Assembly (NCBI GenBank): GCA_013178375.1
Contig: JABLXQ010000004.1
Coordinates: 119,566-183,565, forward strand
DNA from: Gammaproteobacteria bacterium
Lineage (GTDB): Bacteria > Pseudomonadota > Gammaproteobacteria > Pseudomonadales > Ketobacteraceae
Direction: 5' to 3'
DNA: 64,000 bases
The notes under the pieces were generated by a model. That model had not been told where the DNA came from, made no database searches, and was given only the letters and a program-made list of their open reading frames with translations. The position numbers were made by a program, and so were the translations under genes. Below, one piece after another: positions 18,558 to 27,254 of this stretch. The first letter of the stretch is position 1. Each line of letters begins with the position of its first letter.

Positions 18558-19877
18558 CTATTTACAATTGGTGCTGTGGTAGCCGGCACCGCCGAAGTAG
18601 AAATAAGTGCCCCAACTGCCGGTGCTGGACGTCATATCCACGTCATAGCATTGCGAATCGTCCCGCGCTTCGAACAGGCCGGTGTGAGTGCGATAGTAAT
18701 AGCTGGTGTCGACATAACGAATGGAACGCTGATAAGCCGCCCGGGAAAATCCTGCGCTGGGAAAGCTGCCGCTGCCCATGTCGGTTTTGGTATGACGCCC
18801 GCTGGTCTGGCGATCGATGATTTCGCCACCGTAGGACAGTTTGTTGGCCTTGTTTTTCAGACCATTGGAATCAAACAAACCGGTAGGATAGTAGCCAACC
18901 CAGGTGTTGCCATACTTCAGCCACCAGTTGCCATTGGCGGGATCGCGCACCCACAGCAACTTGAAGGTGTATTGCGCGCCGTTATAGACACTGTAATTGG
19001 AGAAGCCACCACCGATGTAGATGTTGCCTGCCACCTGCACGAAGCCACTGCAATCCAGGTTGTAGCAACCGCCGCTGCCGTAATTGTCCGGCGTGAAATA
19101 TAGGAACAGGCGCGCCCGGTTGTCGCCGTATTTATCCTTGTACACCTGCCAGCCGGATTCGATGGTTTCGCGATCGCCGCCACTGCCACGCACCACCCAC
19201 ATCTGCGACAGCGAAAATTCATTGCTGCGCTCCACATACGGCGACCAGACATTGAATACGGTTTCCGCACCCCAGCTGTCGACGTAATCGCGGATGTAAG
19301 CGTACTGGTGCAGGCTGCTGGGACCAGTGTTGTCTGCTGGAACAATAATATCGCTACCGGAAATGGCTGCTTTCAGGCGGTCGTCGTCATCCGGAATCTT
19401 GCCTTCAGGATATTTGCCCAGAAAGGCCTCCAGACTCGGGAAGCGCGACATTTCATCCAGCGTCAGCTGCTTGATCGGCACGCTGCCATCCGGGCAGTAA
19501 CGCAGATTACCCAGCGCATCCACATCGCCCTTCAGTTCACCGGAGTAAGCAATGGTGGCGTCTTTGGTATCGGTGGAGCCCATGCGGTCCTTCAATTCCT
19601 GACTGGGTTGCAGCTGCAGTTTGTGATCGCGCAGGCCGGGATGATTGAAAGCCGGTTGCGCAAACAGATCCACGCACATGACGGATTCACCTTCCACACC
19701 AACGAACTGGTGCACAGACTTCACATTTTGATAGAGCGAGTCGATATGCGATTGCATGCGCTTCAGCTCGGTGTCGCTGGCCACTGCGGCAAACGTTGCC
19801 TGGCTGAACAGACCGCTGGAAAGTAATGCGCTGATGCAGAGTTTGCGCAGCCGGGTGGAATTGATTACGTATTGCAT
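18558..19877 (-). CDS. Secreted neprosin-family (DUF239) putative endopeptidase
   Basis: 439 residues from the ATG at 19877 (GGGAG nine bases upstream; an earlier in-frame start adds 27 residues before a normal signal peptide). The signal peptide ends near TFAA. The N-terminal third resembles the activation-peptide-like region of this family. The C-terminal part, from about residue 190, has the neprosin pattern: VWSPYVE, SLSQMWVVRG, WQVYKDKYGDN, FLYFTPDNYGS, CYNLDCSGFVQV. Plant neprosin is a glutamic prolyl endopeptidase (family G3); which Glu pair is catalytic here cannot be told by eye. It is a monocistronic gene ending in a strong terminator. Confidence 0.8.
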   Translation of the reverse strand: MQYVINSTRLRKLCISALLSSGLFSQATFAAVASDTELKRMQSHIDSLYQNVKSVHQFVGVEGESVMCVDLFAQPAFNHPGLRDHKLQLQPSQELKDRMGSTDTKDATIAYSGELKGDVDALGNLRYCPDGSVPIKQLTLDEMSRFPSLEAFLGKYPEGKIPDDDDRLKAAISGSDIIVPADNTGPSSLHQYAYIRDYVDSWGAETVFNVWSPYVERSNEFSLSQMWVVRGSGGDRETIESGWQVYKDKYGDNRARLFLYFTPDNYGSGGCYNLDCSGFVQVAGNIYIGGGFSNYSVYNGAQYTFKLLWVRDPANGNWWLKYGNTWVGYYPTGLFDSNGLKNKANKLSYGGEIIDRQTSGRHTKTDMGSGSFPSAGFSRAAYQRSIRYVDTSYYYRTHTGLFEARDDSQCYDVDMTSSTGSWGTYFYFGGAGYHSTNCK

Positions 19878-20192
19878 GGATGGAATCTCCCTGAGTATCC
19901 CTGAGTAGTAAGCTGTGTCACACCGCAGTGCCAACAGAAGGGCTCTGCGAGTTCGCACATGGTAGTGAGAGGTTCCCCGCGCGTCCGTGCGTTTCTGGCG
20001 CTATGTGCGGTTGCTTTTTGCAGCGCAGGGCCATCGCCAAATAGCCGTTACCGGGCGCCAATATTGCCTTGCCTTTCGACGCCAACACTGCTGCAGGCAA
20101 CGCTGGACTTCCGCCCGGACAGCCTTTACCTTTCTGCCTGCGACCTTCCGGTCACCCATTACTTTTTATTCCCCGATCATCAAGGAGTTCCC
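19878..20192. other. Divergent intergenic region, no gene
   Basis: 315 bp between the neprosin gene (left) and the racemase gene (right). The racemase frame remains open through it, but that stretch has no family match and no ribosome site, while AAGGAG stands at 20182-20187 before the true start. Promoters for both genes should lie here; I could not place them confidently. Confidence 0.45.
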
Positions 20193-21335
20193 ATGGCAGG
20201 CCCCCTCAGCGGCATACGCATCATTGAACTGGCCGGCATCGGCCCCGGCCCCTTCTGCGGCATGATGCTGGCGGACATGGGGGCCGAGGTGATCCGGGTG
20301 GAGCGGCCCGGTGGCAATCCCGGTGACGCCGGCGGCCATGACATCCTGTTCCGCAATCGCAAAAGCGTGGCGGTGAACCTGAAAACACCGGCCGGCGTGG
20401 AAACGGTGCTTCGCCTGTGCGAAAAGGCCGATGGCCTGTTTGAAGGCTTCCGCCCGGGCGTGGCCGAGCGGCTGGGCGTGGGTCCGCAGGTGTGTCTGGC
20501 ACGCAATCCGAAGCTGGTGTACGGCCGCATGACCGGCTGGGGCCAGACCGGCCCGCTGGCAAAGGCAGCGGGACACGACATCAACTACATCAGCCTGTCC
20601 GGCGCGCTGCATGCGATGGGGCGGCGCGGCGAAGGCCCGGTGCCACCACTGAATCTGGTAGGCGATTTCGGTGGCGGCGGCATGATGCTGGCGTTCGGCA
20701 TGGTGTGTGGCATTCTGGAGGCGTCCCGTTCGGGCAAGGGGCAGGAAATCGATTGTTCGATGGTGGAAGGCGCCAGCGCGCTGATGGCGATGTTTTATGG
20801 TCTGCACGGCATCGGTCAGTTCAGCGATGAACGCGGCACCCACATGCTGGATTCCGGCGCGCATTTTTACGATACCTATGCAACCGCCGATGGCAAGTAC
20901 ATCAGCATCGGCAGCATCGAGCCGCAATTTTACGCACTGCTGAAACAGCAACTGCAATTGGATGAGATGGTGTTCGGCGAACAATTGAATCCGCAGCGCT
21001 GGCCGCAGCAAAAGAAAAAACTGGCGGCGATTTTCCGCACCCGCACCCGCGATGAATGGTGCAAGTTGATGGAAGGCACTGACGTTTGCTTCGCACCCGT
21101 GCTGGGCCTGGAGGAAGCGCCGTACCATCCGCACAACCAGGCCCGCAACAGCTTTGTACCGGTGGGCGATATGCTGCAGCCGGCACCGACACCACGCTTC
21201 AGCCGCACACCATCCGGCACGCCGCGCCCGATCAGTGCGCCGGGTACGGACACGCGCACCGTGCTGGCTGATTGCGGATTTTCCACTGCCGAAATTGAAG
21301 CGCTGTTGGCGGACGGTTCAGTAGCGCAGGTTTGA
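20193..21335 (+). CDS. Alpha-methylacyl-CoA racemase (CoA-transferase family III)
   Basis: 380 residues starting at the ATG after AAGGAG. It interconverts the R and S forms of 2-methylacyl-CoA thioesters so that branched chains and sterol side chains can enter beta-oxidation. The motif [19 protein letters not shown] (about 15-33) separates racemases from most other CaiB/BaiF-type CoA-transferases. His128-Asp129 and Asp158 (LVGDFG) correspond to the catalytic pairs of mycobacterial MCR. Monocistronic, ending at a strong terminator. Confidence 0.93.
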   Translation: MAGPLSGIRIIELAGIGPGPFCGMMLADMGAEVIRVERPGGNPGDAGGHDILFRNRKSVAVNLKTPAGVETVLRLCEKADGLFEGFRPGVAERLGVGPQVCLARNPKLVYGRMTGWGQTGPLAKAAGHDINYISLSGALHAMGRRGEGPVPPLNLVGDFGGGGMMLAFGMVCGILEASRSGKGQEIDCSMVEGASALMAMFYGLHGIGQFSDERGTHMLDSGAHFYDTYATADGKYISIGSIEPQFYALLKQQLQLDEMVFGEQLNPQRWPQQKKKLAAIFRTRTRDEWCKLMEGTDVCFAPVLGLEEAPYHPHNQARNSFVPVGDMLQPAPTPRFSRTPSGTPRPISAPGTDTRTVLADCGFSTAEIEALLADGSVAQV

Positions 21336-21387
21336 AAAAACTGCGGCAGCTTGCTTCTTAAAAATCGGGGCCTAAAAAACAGCTCCA

Positions 21388-21429
21388 TAAAAAAAGCCCG
21401 GCGGTTGGAATGACCGCCGGGCTTTTTTT
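21388..21429. terminator. Bidirectional terminator between converging genes
   Basis: Stem GCCCGGCGGT/ACCGCCGGGC (21396-21405 with 21413-21422), 7-nt loop, flanked by six As and seven Ts. It serves the racemase gene on the plus strand and the Tim44-domain gene on the minus strand. Confidence 0.93.
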
Positions 21430-21478
21430 CACAACTTCCGTATTTTCACAACTTGCCGCAACCGGAAAACCGTTGCGT

Positions 21479-22345
21479 TTACGCCTCGATACCCACGATA
21501 TGCCAGGGCGAACCGGCTTGCGCCAGATCACGCTCCAGATGCCAGATATCGGTAATGGGTTCTTCCACGCCTTCCACTGTATCGCGATAACGGCCGCTGA
21601 ACTTCACACTCACTTCTGCGCGGCTGCCGATCTGGTCGGCCCGCACCAGCTCCGCATCCACAAACAGCACTTCGGTGTGTTGGTCGCCCACCAGGGTGGC
21701 GCGCTCGACACGCAGATCGTTGTACAGCTCGGGGCTCACGTATTCCTGGATTTTCACCAGATCATTTTTGTTCCAGGCATCCTGCAGGGTGCGGTAGTGA
21801 TCGCGGGCACCGGCCAGAAACGCGGTCAGATCGAAACCAGCGGGAAGATTGAACGGCACCTGGCTGACGCCGAAGCCGCTGCCGGCCGGTGTGAACACCG
21901 CGCCACCGGACGACTTGTTGTCGAAATCGATCCCGCGCCGCTCACTGTTGTTGCCGCCCTGCCCGCCAGCGAAAACCGGTGCCGGGCTGCTCGCCACAGG
22001 ACGCCGGCTGCGCAGCAGTTTGAAAATCACGAACGCCAGCAGGCCGATGATCAGGATGTCCATGAACTGGATGCCCTCGAAGGCACCACCGCCTATCAGC
22101 GCAGCAATCAGGCCGCCCGCCAGCAGACCGCCCATCAGGCCACCCAGCATGCCTCTTTTGCCAGCGGCTGCGGCGGCGCCCGGTGCTGCGGTCTGGTTGG
22201 GTGCGTCCGGCTTTGCTGCCGGAGCCGGTGCGGTCTGGTAAGAACGGCCGAAGGTCTTGCTGCCGCCGAATTTCTTCGCCTGCGCCTCGGTGGCGGTGAA
22301 GGCGAACACAAACAGCATGGCTACGATTGCCCATATATTTTTCAT
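21479..22345 (-). CDS. Tim44-like domain membrane protein
   Basis: 288 residues. Signal-like N-terminus (1-23), a low-complexity A/P/G region, a glycine-rich hydrophobic stretch (about 65-90) and a membrane helix near 95-110 ending in RSRRP. The C-terminal domain (about 165-288) is Tim44-like (DHYRTLQDAWNKNDLVKIQEYVSPELYNDL). In bacteria these proteins are of uncertain function; the fold binds lipid or membrane surfaces in mitochondria. It lies 39 bp downstream of the AraC-type gene and could share its transcript. Confidence 0.82.
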   Translation of the reverse strand: MKNIWAIVAMLFVFAFTATEAQAKKFGGSKTFGRSYQTAPAPAAKPDAPNQTAAPGAAAAAGKRGMLGGLMGGLLAGGLIAALIGGGAFEGIQFMDILIIGLLAFVIFKLLRSRRPVASSPAPVFAGGQGGNNSERRGIDFDNKSSGGAVFTPAGSGFGVSQVPFNLPAGFDLTAFLAGARDHYRTLQDAWNKNDLVKIQEYVSPELYNDLRVERATLVGDQHTEVLFVDAELVRADQIGSRAEVSVKFSGRYRDTVEGVEEPITDIWHLERDLAQAGSPWHIVGIEA

Positions 22346-22384
22346 GGCTTTTTCCTTTCCTGTGATGACACAACTGCAGACATA

Positions 22385-23410
22385 TTATGTCGATTGCGCC
22401 GGGAAGACAACCGGCCCGGATGGCGCCATCTGCGTGGGTGCGACACCGTACCAGCGCTTGAAGGCCCGTGAGAATGAACTCACATCCTGATAGCCGGCCA
22501 GAAACGCCAGCTGGGTCACCGTCACGCCATCCACGCCTCGATAGCGTTCCACCAGTTCGCGCCGCGCGGCTTCCACCAGTTGCAACCAGGTAACGCCCTC
22601 GTCCTTCAGCTTGCGCTGCAGGGTCCGCACCCCCAGCTGGAAACTGTCGGCCGCCTCCGCCAGTGTGGGCTCGCCGGCGGGCAGACGTTCCGCTATCCAT
22701 TTGCCAAGCGCCGCAATGAACTGCCCTTGTGTGCACTGGCGCAGGCGCTGACGCAGGGTAAATTCGATCAGGTCCGCCAGCTCACTGTCACCGCTGCCAA
22801 GCAACCGGGCTTCGTCCGCACGGTGCAGAAAAAGCGCGAACGAATCACCTTTGTGCAGCGGGCAGCGGAAAAAATGCCGGAGGGCATCATGTGAAGATTC
22901 CATGCCGGCAGGCACCTGGATCTGCGCGGGATCAAATCGTTCCTGCAACCGTGCCCGCAACAGACGCACGATGCTGGCCACCACGAACAACACCGCTTGC
23001 GGATGCGGTACATGATCGCCGGCCGGTGCGAATTGCAATGCAATGTGCTGCGGCATATACAACACCTGCGGTGCTACCACATCACTCACCAGTCGATGAT
23101 AGCGCTCGATGCGGTGCAGCAATTCCTGGATGGTGCCGCCCGCCGCCAGCGACAATCCCAGCGCACCGAAATGCGGATAGTCGGCGAACCGCGACAGACT
23201 GATCCCCAGCACGGGGTCCTGCAGTTCCACCATCGCCGCGTTCAGCAGACCTGTGGTGAAACGCACGGTGATGGGCACTTCCACTGTCATCGCCGATGCG
23301 GCGGGAAAATCCTGTCGCTGCAGCAAGGCGGAAAAATCCAGCCCCCGGCTGCGATACAGTTTTTCCAGCGCCCGCACAAAGATGCCGGTAGTGTAATTCG
23401 TGATGCTCAT
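22385..23410 (-). CDS. AraC-family regulator with arabinose-binding-type sensor domain
   Basis: 341 residues from the ATG at 23410 (GGAGAC just upstream; an earlier frame adds 41 residues without family match). Residues about 20-200 are the PF12625-type N-terminal domain seen in OruR/ArgR-like regulators. The C-terminal AraC DNA-binding domain contains SFQLGVRTLQRKLKDEG and TQLAFLAGYQDVSSFSRAFKRWYG. It is divergent from the fatty acid desaturase gene with 107 bp between starts, so desaturase control by a lipid-related ligand is the simplest idea. Confidence 0.92.
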   Translation of the reverse strand: MSITNYTTGIFVRALEKLYRSRGLDFSALLQRQDFPAASAMTVEVPITVRFTTGLLNAAMVELQDPVLGISLSRFADYPHFGALGLSLAAGGTIQELLHRIERYHRLVSDVVAPQVLYMPQHIALQFAPAGDHVPHPQAVLFVVASIVRLLRARLQERFDPAQIQVPAGMESSHDALRHFFRCPLHKGDSFALFLHRADEARLLGSGDSELADLIEFTLRQRLRQCTQGQFIAALGKWIAERLPAGEPTLAEAADSFQLGVRTLQRKLKDEGVTWLQLVEAARRELVERYRGVDGVTVTQLAFLAGYQDVSSFSRAFKRWYGVAPTQMAPSGPVVFPAQST

Positions 23411-23429
23411 GTCGTCTCCAATCAACCTG

Positions 23430-23440
23430 TTGGCAGCCAA
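23430..23440. promoter_or_regulatory. Perfect palindrome in the AraC/desaturase intergenic region
   Basis: TTGGCAGCCAA, 20 bp upstream of the araC-type start and 78 bp before the desaturase start. AraC proteins usually bind direct half-sites, so this may be an operator element or chance. Confidence 0.3.
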
Positions 23441-23517
23441 TGCCGAGCCGATTCTGCAGTGCGTCGGTATGCTTCCCGCACCATCAAACCGTGCATCAAC
23501 AAACAGGAAGAACCGAC

Positions 23518-24591
23518 ATGAGTACCCATCCACCGAATGTAGCGATAAATCACGACAAACTGATCCAGCGCGAGATCACCGTCATCAGCAACGATATCCG
23601 CCAGCGTCATGCCTGGCTACAACACCAGGACATGATCGGCTTCAGTATTTTCGCCGTCAGCATCGCCGGTATCCTGCTGAATGCGGGGTTGTATATGGCC
23701 GGCCTGATGCCCGCCTGGCAAGTGATTCTTCTGACCGCCTTCTGGACATCGCTTCTGCATGAACTGGAACATGACCTCATCCACTGGATGTATTTCAAAA
23801 AAAATAAATTCCCGCACCACCTGATGATGCTCGGCGTGTATCTGTTCCGGCCCACCACCATCAACCCCTGGGTGCGCCGGCATCTGCACTTTCATCATCA
23901 CAAGGTGTCGGGCTCGGCCTCCGATCTGGAGGAACGCGGCATCACCAATGGCGAAAAATGGGGCATCAAACGCCTGCTGATGGTGGGCGACAATATGCTG
24001 GCCGTGTATTTGCGGCCGCTGCAGTATTTGCTGGAACCGTTGCGGCTGTACCGCACGGGCGTGATCAGCGGGCGCGAGCTGCGGGCCATGCGGCTGATCG
24101 GGCTGCTCAGTTACAATCCGCTCGGCGTCACCGTCTATGCGCTGTGGCATTTCTTCCTGCTGTACTGGGTGGTGAACGCGCTTTTTGGTATGACAGGATT
24201 CGCATCGCCCTGGCCGGAAATCGTCAACCAGCAGATGCCCTGGGTATCGACACTGGTGGTGACGCTGATTGCGCCCAATGTACTGCGAACCTTCTGCCTG
24301 CATTTCATCTCATCCAACATGCATTATTACGGCGACAACGAACCGGGCAACGTCACCCAGCAGTGCCAGGTGCTGAATGTGTGGTGGCTGCTACCGCTGC
24401 AACTGTTCTGCTTCAATTTTGGCAGCACCCATGCCATTCATCATTTCGTCGTCAAGGACCCTTTTTATATCCGCCAAATGTCAGCGCGGCGGGCACATGC
24501 CGTATTGAGAAAATACGGTGTCCGTTTCAATGATCTGGGAACATTCAAACGCGCCAACCGCTACAACATGACTTTCGGAACCACAACCTGA
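23518..24591 (+). CDS. Membrane fatty acid desaturase
   Basis: 357 residues with four or more membrane helices. The three histidine boxes of the desaturase/hydroxylase superfamily are present: HELEH (81-85), HLHFHHH (122-128) and HAIHH near 313. These bind the di-iron centre that inserts a double bond or hydroxyl into an acyl chain using O2 and reduced electron carriers. SD is AGGAAG. The substrate, lipid-bound or CoA-bound, is not visible. Confidence 0.88.
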   Translation: MSTHPPNVAINHDKLIQREITVISNDIRQRHAWLQHQDMIGFSIFAVSIAGILLNAGLYMAGLMPAWQVILLTAFWTSLLHELEHDLIHWMYFKKNKFPHHLMMLGVYLFRPTTINPWVRRHLHFHHHKVSGSASDLEERGITNGEKWGIKRLLMVGDNMLAVYLRPLQYLLEPLRLYRTGVISGRELRAMRLIGLLSYNPLGVTVYALWHFFLLYWVVNALFGMTGFASPWPEIVNQQMPWVSTLVVTLIAPNVLRTFCLHFISSNMHYYGDNEPGNVTQQCQVLNVWWLLPLQLFCFNFGSTHAIHHFVVKDPFYIRQMSARRAHAVLRKYGVRFNDLGTFKRANRYNMTFGTTT

Positions 24592-24644
24592 CTTTCACCA
24601 CCAAATGATTTTCACCGCTACGACTTCGCGTTGATCCTGGTGAG

Positions 24645-24685
24645 ACGCTCCTGCCATCTGGTCCAGATACAGGAGCGTTTTTTTT
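24645..24685 (+). terminator. Rho-independent terminator after the desaturase
   Basis: Stem ACGCTCCTG/CAGGAGCGT (24645-24653 with 24670-24678), 16-nt loop, followed by eight Ts. Confidence 0.9.
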
Positions 24686-24692
24686 GTGTGTC

Positions 24693-26243
24693 CTATTTGA
24701 GTGATGTTGCTTGATCAAAGGAACGACTTGCCATGAACTGATCGAAATCCTGATAGAAGGCTTCCTGGGTGGCAAAGAACAGATGCTGGATTTCGTCGGA
24801 GGCTTTGTCGTTGGGAATCATGCGGGTGTTGAAAATGCGCAGGCCCAGCTGCACGAAGCTGTTATCCAGCGCCACCACGCTGCCTTCCACCGTGGCATTG
24901 ATCAGGCCCGGCTCGCCGGTGTTGTTGAACGCCACCGCCGCCGTGATGCCCTTGCCCAGATTGCCTTCGCACGCCACGGTGAAAAACTCGGTGATGATGC
25001 TATCGATATTGCCGGGAATAAAGGCATCGATCACGCCGGTGGAAACCACACCCAGAAATGCGCCATCCACCGTCACGTCGGGCACTGTGTTGATGCTGGT
25101 GTCGAGCCGGAGTTGATTGGCATCGGGACTGTAACGCATCTGTGCCGTCAGGTTGCTCACATGGGTACGCACGCCCATCACATCAACATCGGCGCGGGTG
25201 ACCACCGACAGATTCACCGGCTCGTCCGCGAACTTGCGCACCTTGTCCATCAGCAGCCGGCCGTCGCTGCCGTAGGGCACTACGCCACCCAGCGACAAAA
25301 CGGTTTCAATGCGGATGCGGGATGTTTGCGTATCCACCTCGATGCGGGCCAGACGGCCGTTGTCATCATGGATTTCCACGCTGGCCTTGACCAGATCGCC
25401 GACTTTTTCCAGATAGGTGCCCAGCTCGGGATAACGTGCCGCCAGTCGCGCGCGATCCAGTGACAGGCTGGCGGTGTAAGCGCTGTAACCCTGCGTATTG
25501 CTTTCCTCCACCATGACGTCATCGATGGTGGCCAGCGATGCAATCAGTTGCGCCAGATGGGGGAAGGCGGTCCACAGCGGCAGCAGGAATTCCACATCCT
25601 TCTGCCCCAGCGCTGAATTGTGCTGACGGATGGCAGCGCGATTTTTTTCCAGCTCGTCGGGTTTCGCGCCGGCTTCCGACACATAAGGCACGTAAGAAGC
25701 CAGATTGAGAATTTCAGTGCCCGCCTGACGGATGGTCTGCCAGCTCGATGCACCGGCACCAATGCGGGCACGCCCGCTGAGCGCGAACCGGCGCGGCCCG
25801 GTGAAGGATTCCATCCGCAGCGCACCCACCTTGAACTCGGTATAACCCAGCGGCAAAATGGCAGCCTGCGCGCTCAATTCAGCCGCAGGAACCCGTTCAT
25901 ATAAATAGGCATCATCCTGCCACAGCCCGCGCACGTTCAATTCCCGCTGCCGCCCTTTCTGATCCGGCAGCGAACTGTAAAAGCCGTTCAGGTCGAATTT
26001 TTCCAGCGAGCGCCACAGATTGTCCACGAACGTCTGGGTCTCGGTGTCATAGCGGGTATTGTTCAGCATGGTGGTCTGCAGACGCTTGATGCGTTGCAGG
26101 CGGTCCGACGCGCGCTGGGGATCGCCGTCGCCGGCCAGCAGCAGAAATGGCCGCCACACCGGATCGGTGTAACTCGACGGAATGGCAGCGATGGGTTGCG
26201 AAACAAGGGTCAATGCCAATGAACCAGCGATTATTTTTTTCAT
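24693..26243 (-). CDS. Secreted protein of unknown function
   Basis: 516 residues with a Sec signal peptide (MKKIIAGSLALTLVSQPIAA). I do not recognise the family. The middle and C-terminal parts alternate beta-strand-like segments (TASLSLDRARLAARYPELG, RIEVDTQTSRIRIETVL, SVVTRADVDVMGVRTHVSNL), and one Cys lies near residue 425. It may be a periplasmic or outer-membrane-associated beta-rich protein. It precedes no gene closely (converges with the desaturase) and follows the PF10118 gene by 73 bp, so it may be the last gene of the lipid operon running down from 29911. Confidence 0.75.
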   Translation of the reverse strand: MKKIIAGSLALTLVSQPIAAIPSSYTDPVWRPFLLLAGDGDPQRASDRLQRIKRLQTTMLNNTRYDTETQTFVDNLWRSLEKFDLNGFYSSLPDQKGRQRELNVRGLWQDDAYLYERVPAAELSAQAAILPLGYTEFKVGALRMESFTGPRRFALSGRARIGAGASSWQTIRQAGTEILNLASYVPYVSEAGAKPDELEKNRAAIRQHNSALGQKDVEFLLPLWTAFPHLAQLIASLATIDDVMVEESNTQGYSAYTASLSLDRARLAARYPELGTYLEKVGDLVKASVEIHDDNGRLARIEVDTQTSRIRIETVLSLGGVVPYGSDGRLLMDKVRKFADEPVNLSVVTRADVDVMGVRTHVSNLTAQMRYSPDANQLRLDTSINTVPDVTVDGAFLGVVSTGVIDAFIPGNIDSIITEFFTVACEGNLGKGITAAVAFNNTGEPGLINATVEGSVVALDNSFVQLGLRIFNTRMIPNDKASDEIQHLFFATQEAFYQDFDQFMASRSFDQATSLK

Positions 26244-26316
26244 GTCCTACATCCATTTTTTGTTGTGAGTCTGAAATGAAAACTGAATTCCGGTGAAAAC
26301 TGTTCAAATAAAACCG

Positions 26317-27204
26317 TCAGCGCGCTGCAGCAGCCACCGCGGCGGGCGACCGTTGCAGATAGTCCAGTGCTTGTCCGGTTTCCGCTTCATCGCGCGGGTG
26401 ATACCCCGGGCGCAGATAACGCCACACCGACAGCCACAGGAACGCCATGGTGGGCAATCGATCCTGCCGCGCCGCCCGCCGCCATTCGCGGATGAATTTC
26501 AGATTCTGGGTGGCGGCAGGGTCCTGGCGCAGGAAAAAGCGCGTGCCCAGAAACCACAGCAGCAACAACATCGGGCCTACCAGCAGCATCAGCATGACGC
26601 GATACAGATAGCCGCCACCGCGCTGCTCAAACAAATCGTGCGCCACAGTACGGTGCTCCACTTCCTCGGCGCCGTGCCAGCGCAGCAGGTCCATCATCAC
26701 CGGATCGGCACCGGCTTCATCCAGCCCCCGGCATTCCAGAATCCAGCGCCCGATCACACAGGTGAAATGTTCGATGGCCGCAATCAGGCCGAGACGAAAC
26801 GTCAGCCAGGCGCGTTTGACCCACTGTTTTTCCGTCGTGATGCCAAACGGATTTTCCCCCAGCAAATCGGTGAACAGCCAGCGCACACGGCGTGTGTACG
26901 GTTCGGTGACAATGCCGTTGTCGGAAAAATAGCGATCCAGCACCACTTGGTGCGAGCGTGAATGAATCGCTTCCTGGCGGATGAAACCTTTCACATCGGA
27001 GTGCAAGGTTTCATCTTCAATTTCCGGCAGCGCCTGATTGTAGAGCCGGCAAAACCACAATTCGCCTTCCGGCAGTAGCAGGTGCAGCACGTTGATGAAA
27101 TGTGAAGTGAAGCTGTCGCCGGGCAGCCAGGGTTGTGGTGTGCTTTCCCACTGGAATTTCACATTGCGCGCGACCAGCGGATGATGATGTTGTGTCTCGG
27201 ACAT
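26317..27204 (-). CDS. PF10118-type predicted metal-dependent hydrolase
   Basis: 295 residues. Mostly helical with conserved His and Glu clusters: FIRQEAIHSRSHQVVLDRYF, LIAAIEHFTCVIG, WHGAEEVEHRTVAHDLFE. The repeated ExxH pattern is reminiscent of di-iron proteins. Hydrophobic segments near 205-225 suggest membrane attachment. The reaction is unknown; such genes often sit beside lipid or hydrocarbon enzymes, as here, 50 bp after the EphD-like fusion. Confidence 0.8.
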   Translation of the reverse strand: MSETQHHHPLVARNVKFQWESTPQPWLPGDSFTSHFINVLHLLLPEGELWFCRLYNQALPEIEDETLHSDVKGFIRQEAIHSRSHQVVLDRYFSDNGIVTEPYTRRVRWLFTDLLGENPFGITTEKQWVKRAWLTFRLGLIAAIEHFTCVIGRWILECRGLDEAGADPVMMDLLRWHGAEEVEHRTVAHDLFEQRGGGYLYRVMLMLLVGPMLLLLWFLGTRFFLRQDPAATQNLKFIREWRRAARQDRLPTMAFLWLSVWRYLRPGYHPRDEAETGQALDYLQRSPAAVAAAAR

Positions 27205-27254
27205 GATGCAGGTACTCCTGTCTCAATCTCAAAATATTAGATTCGATTCATGAA

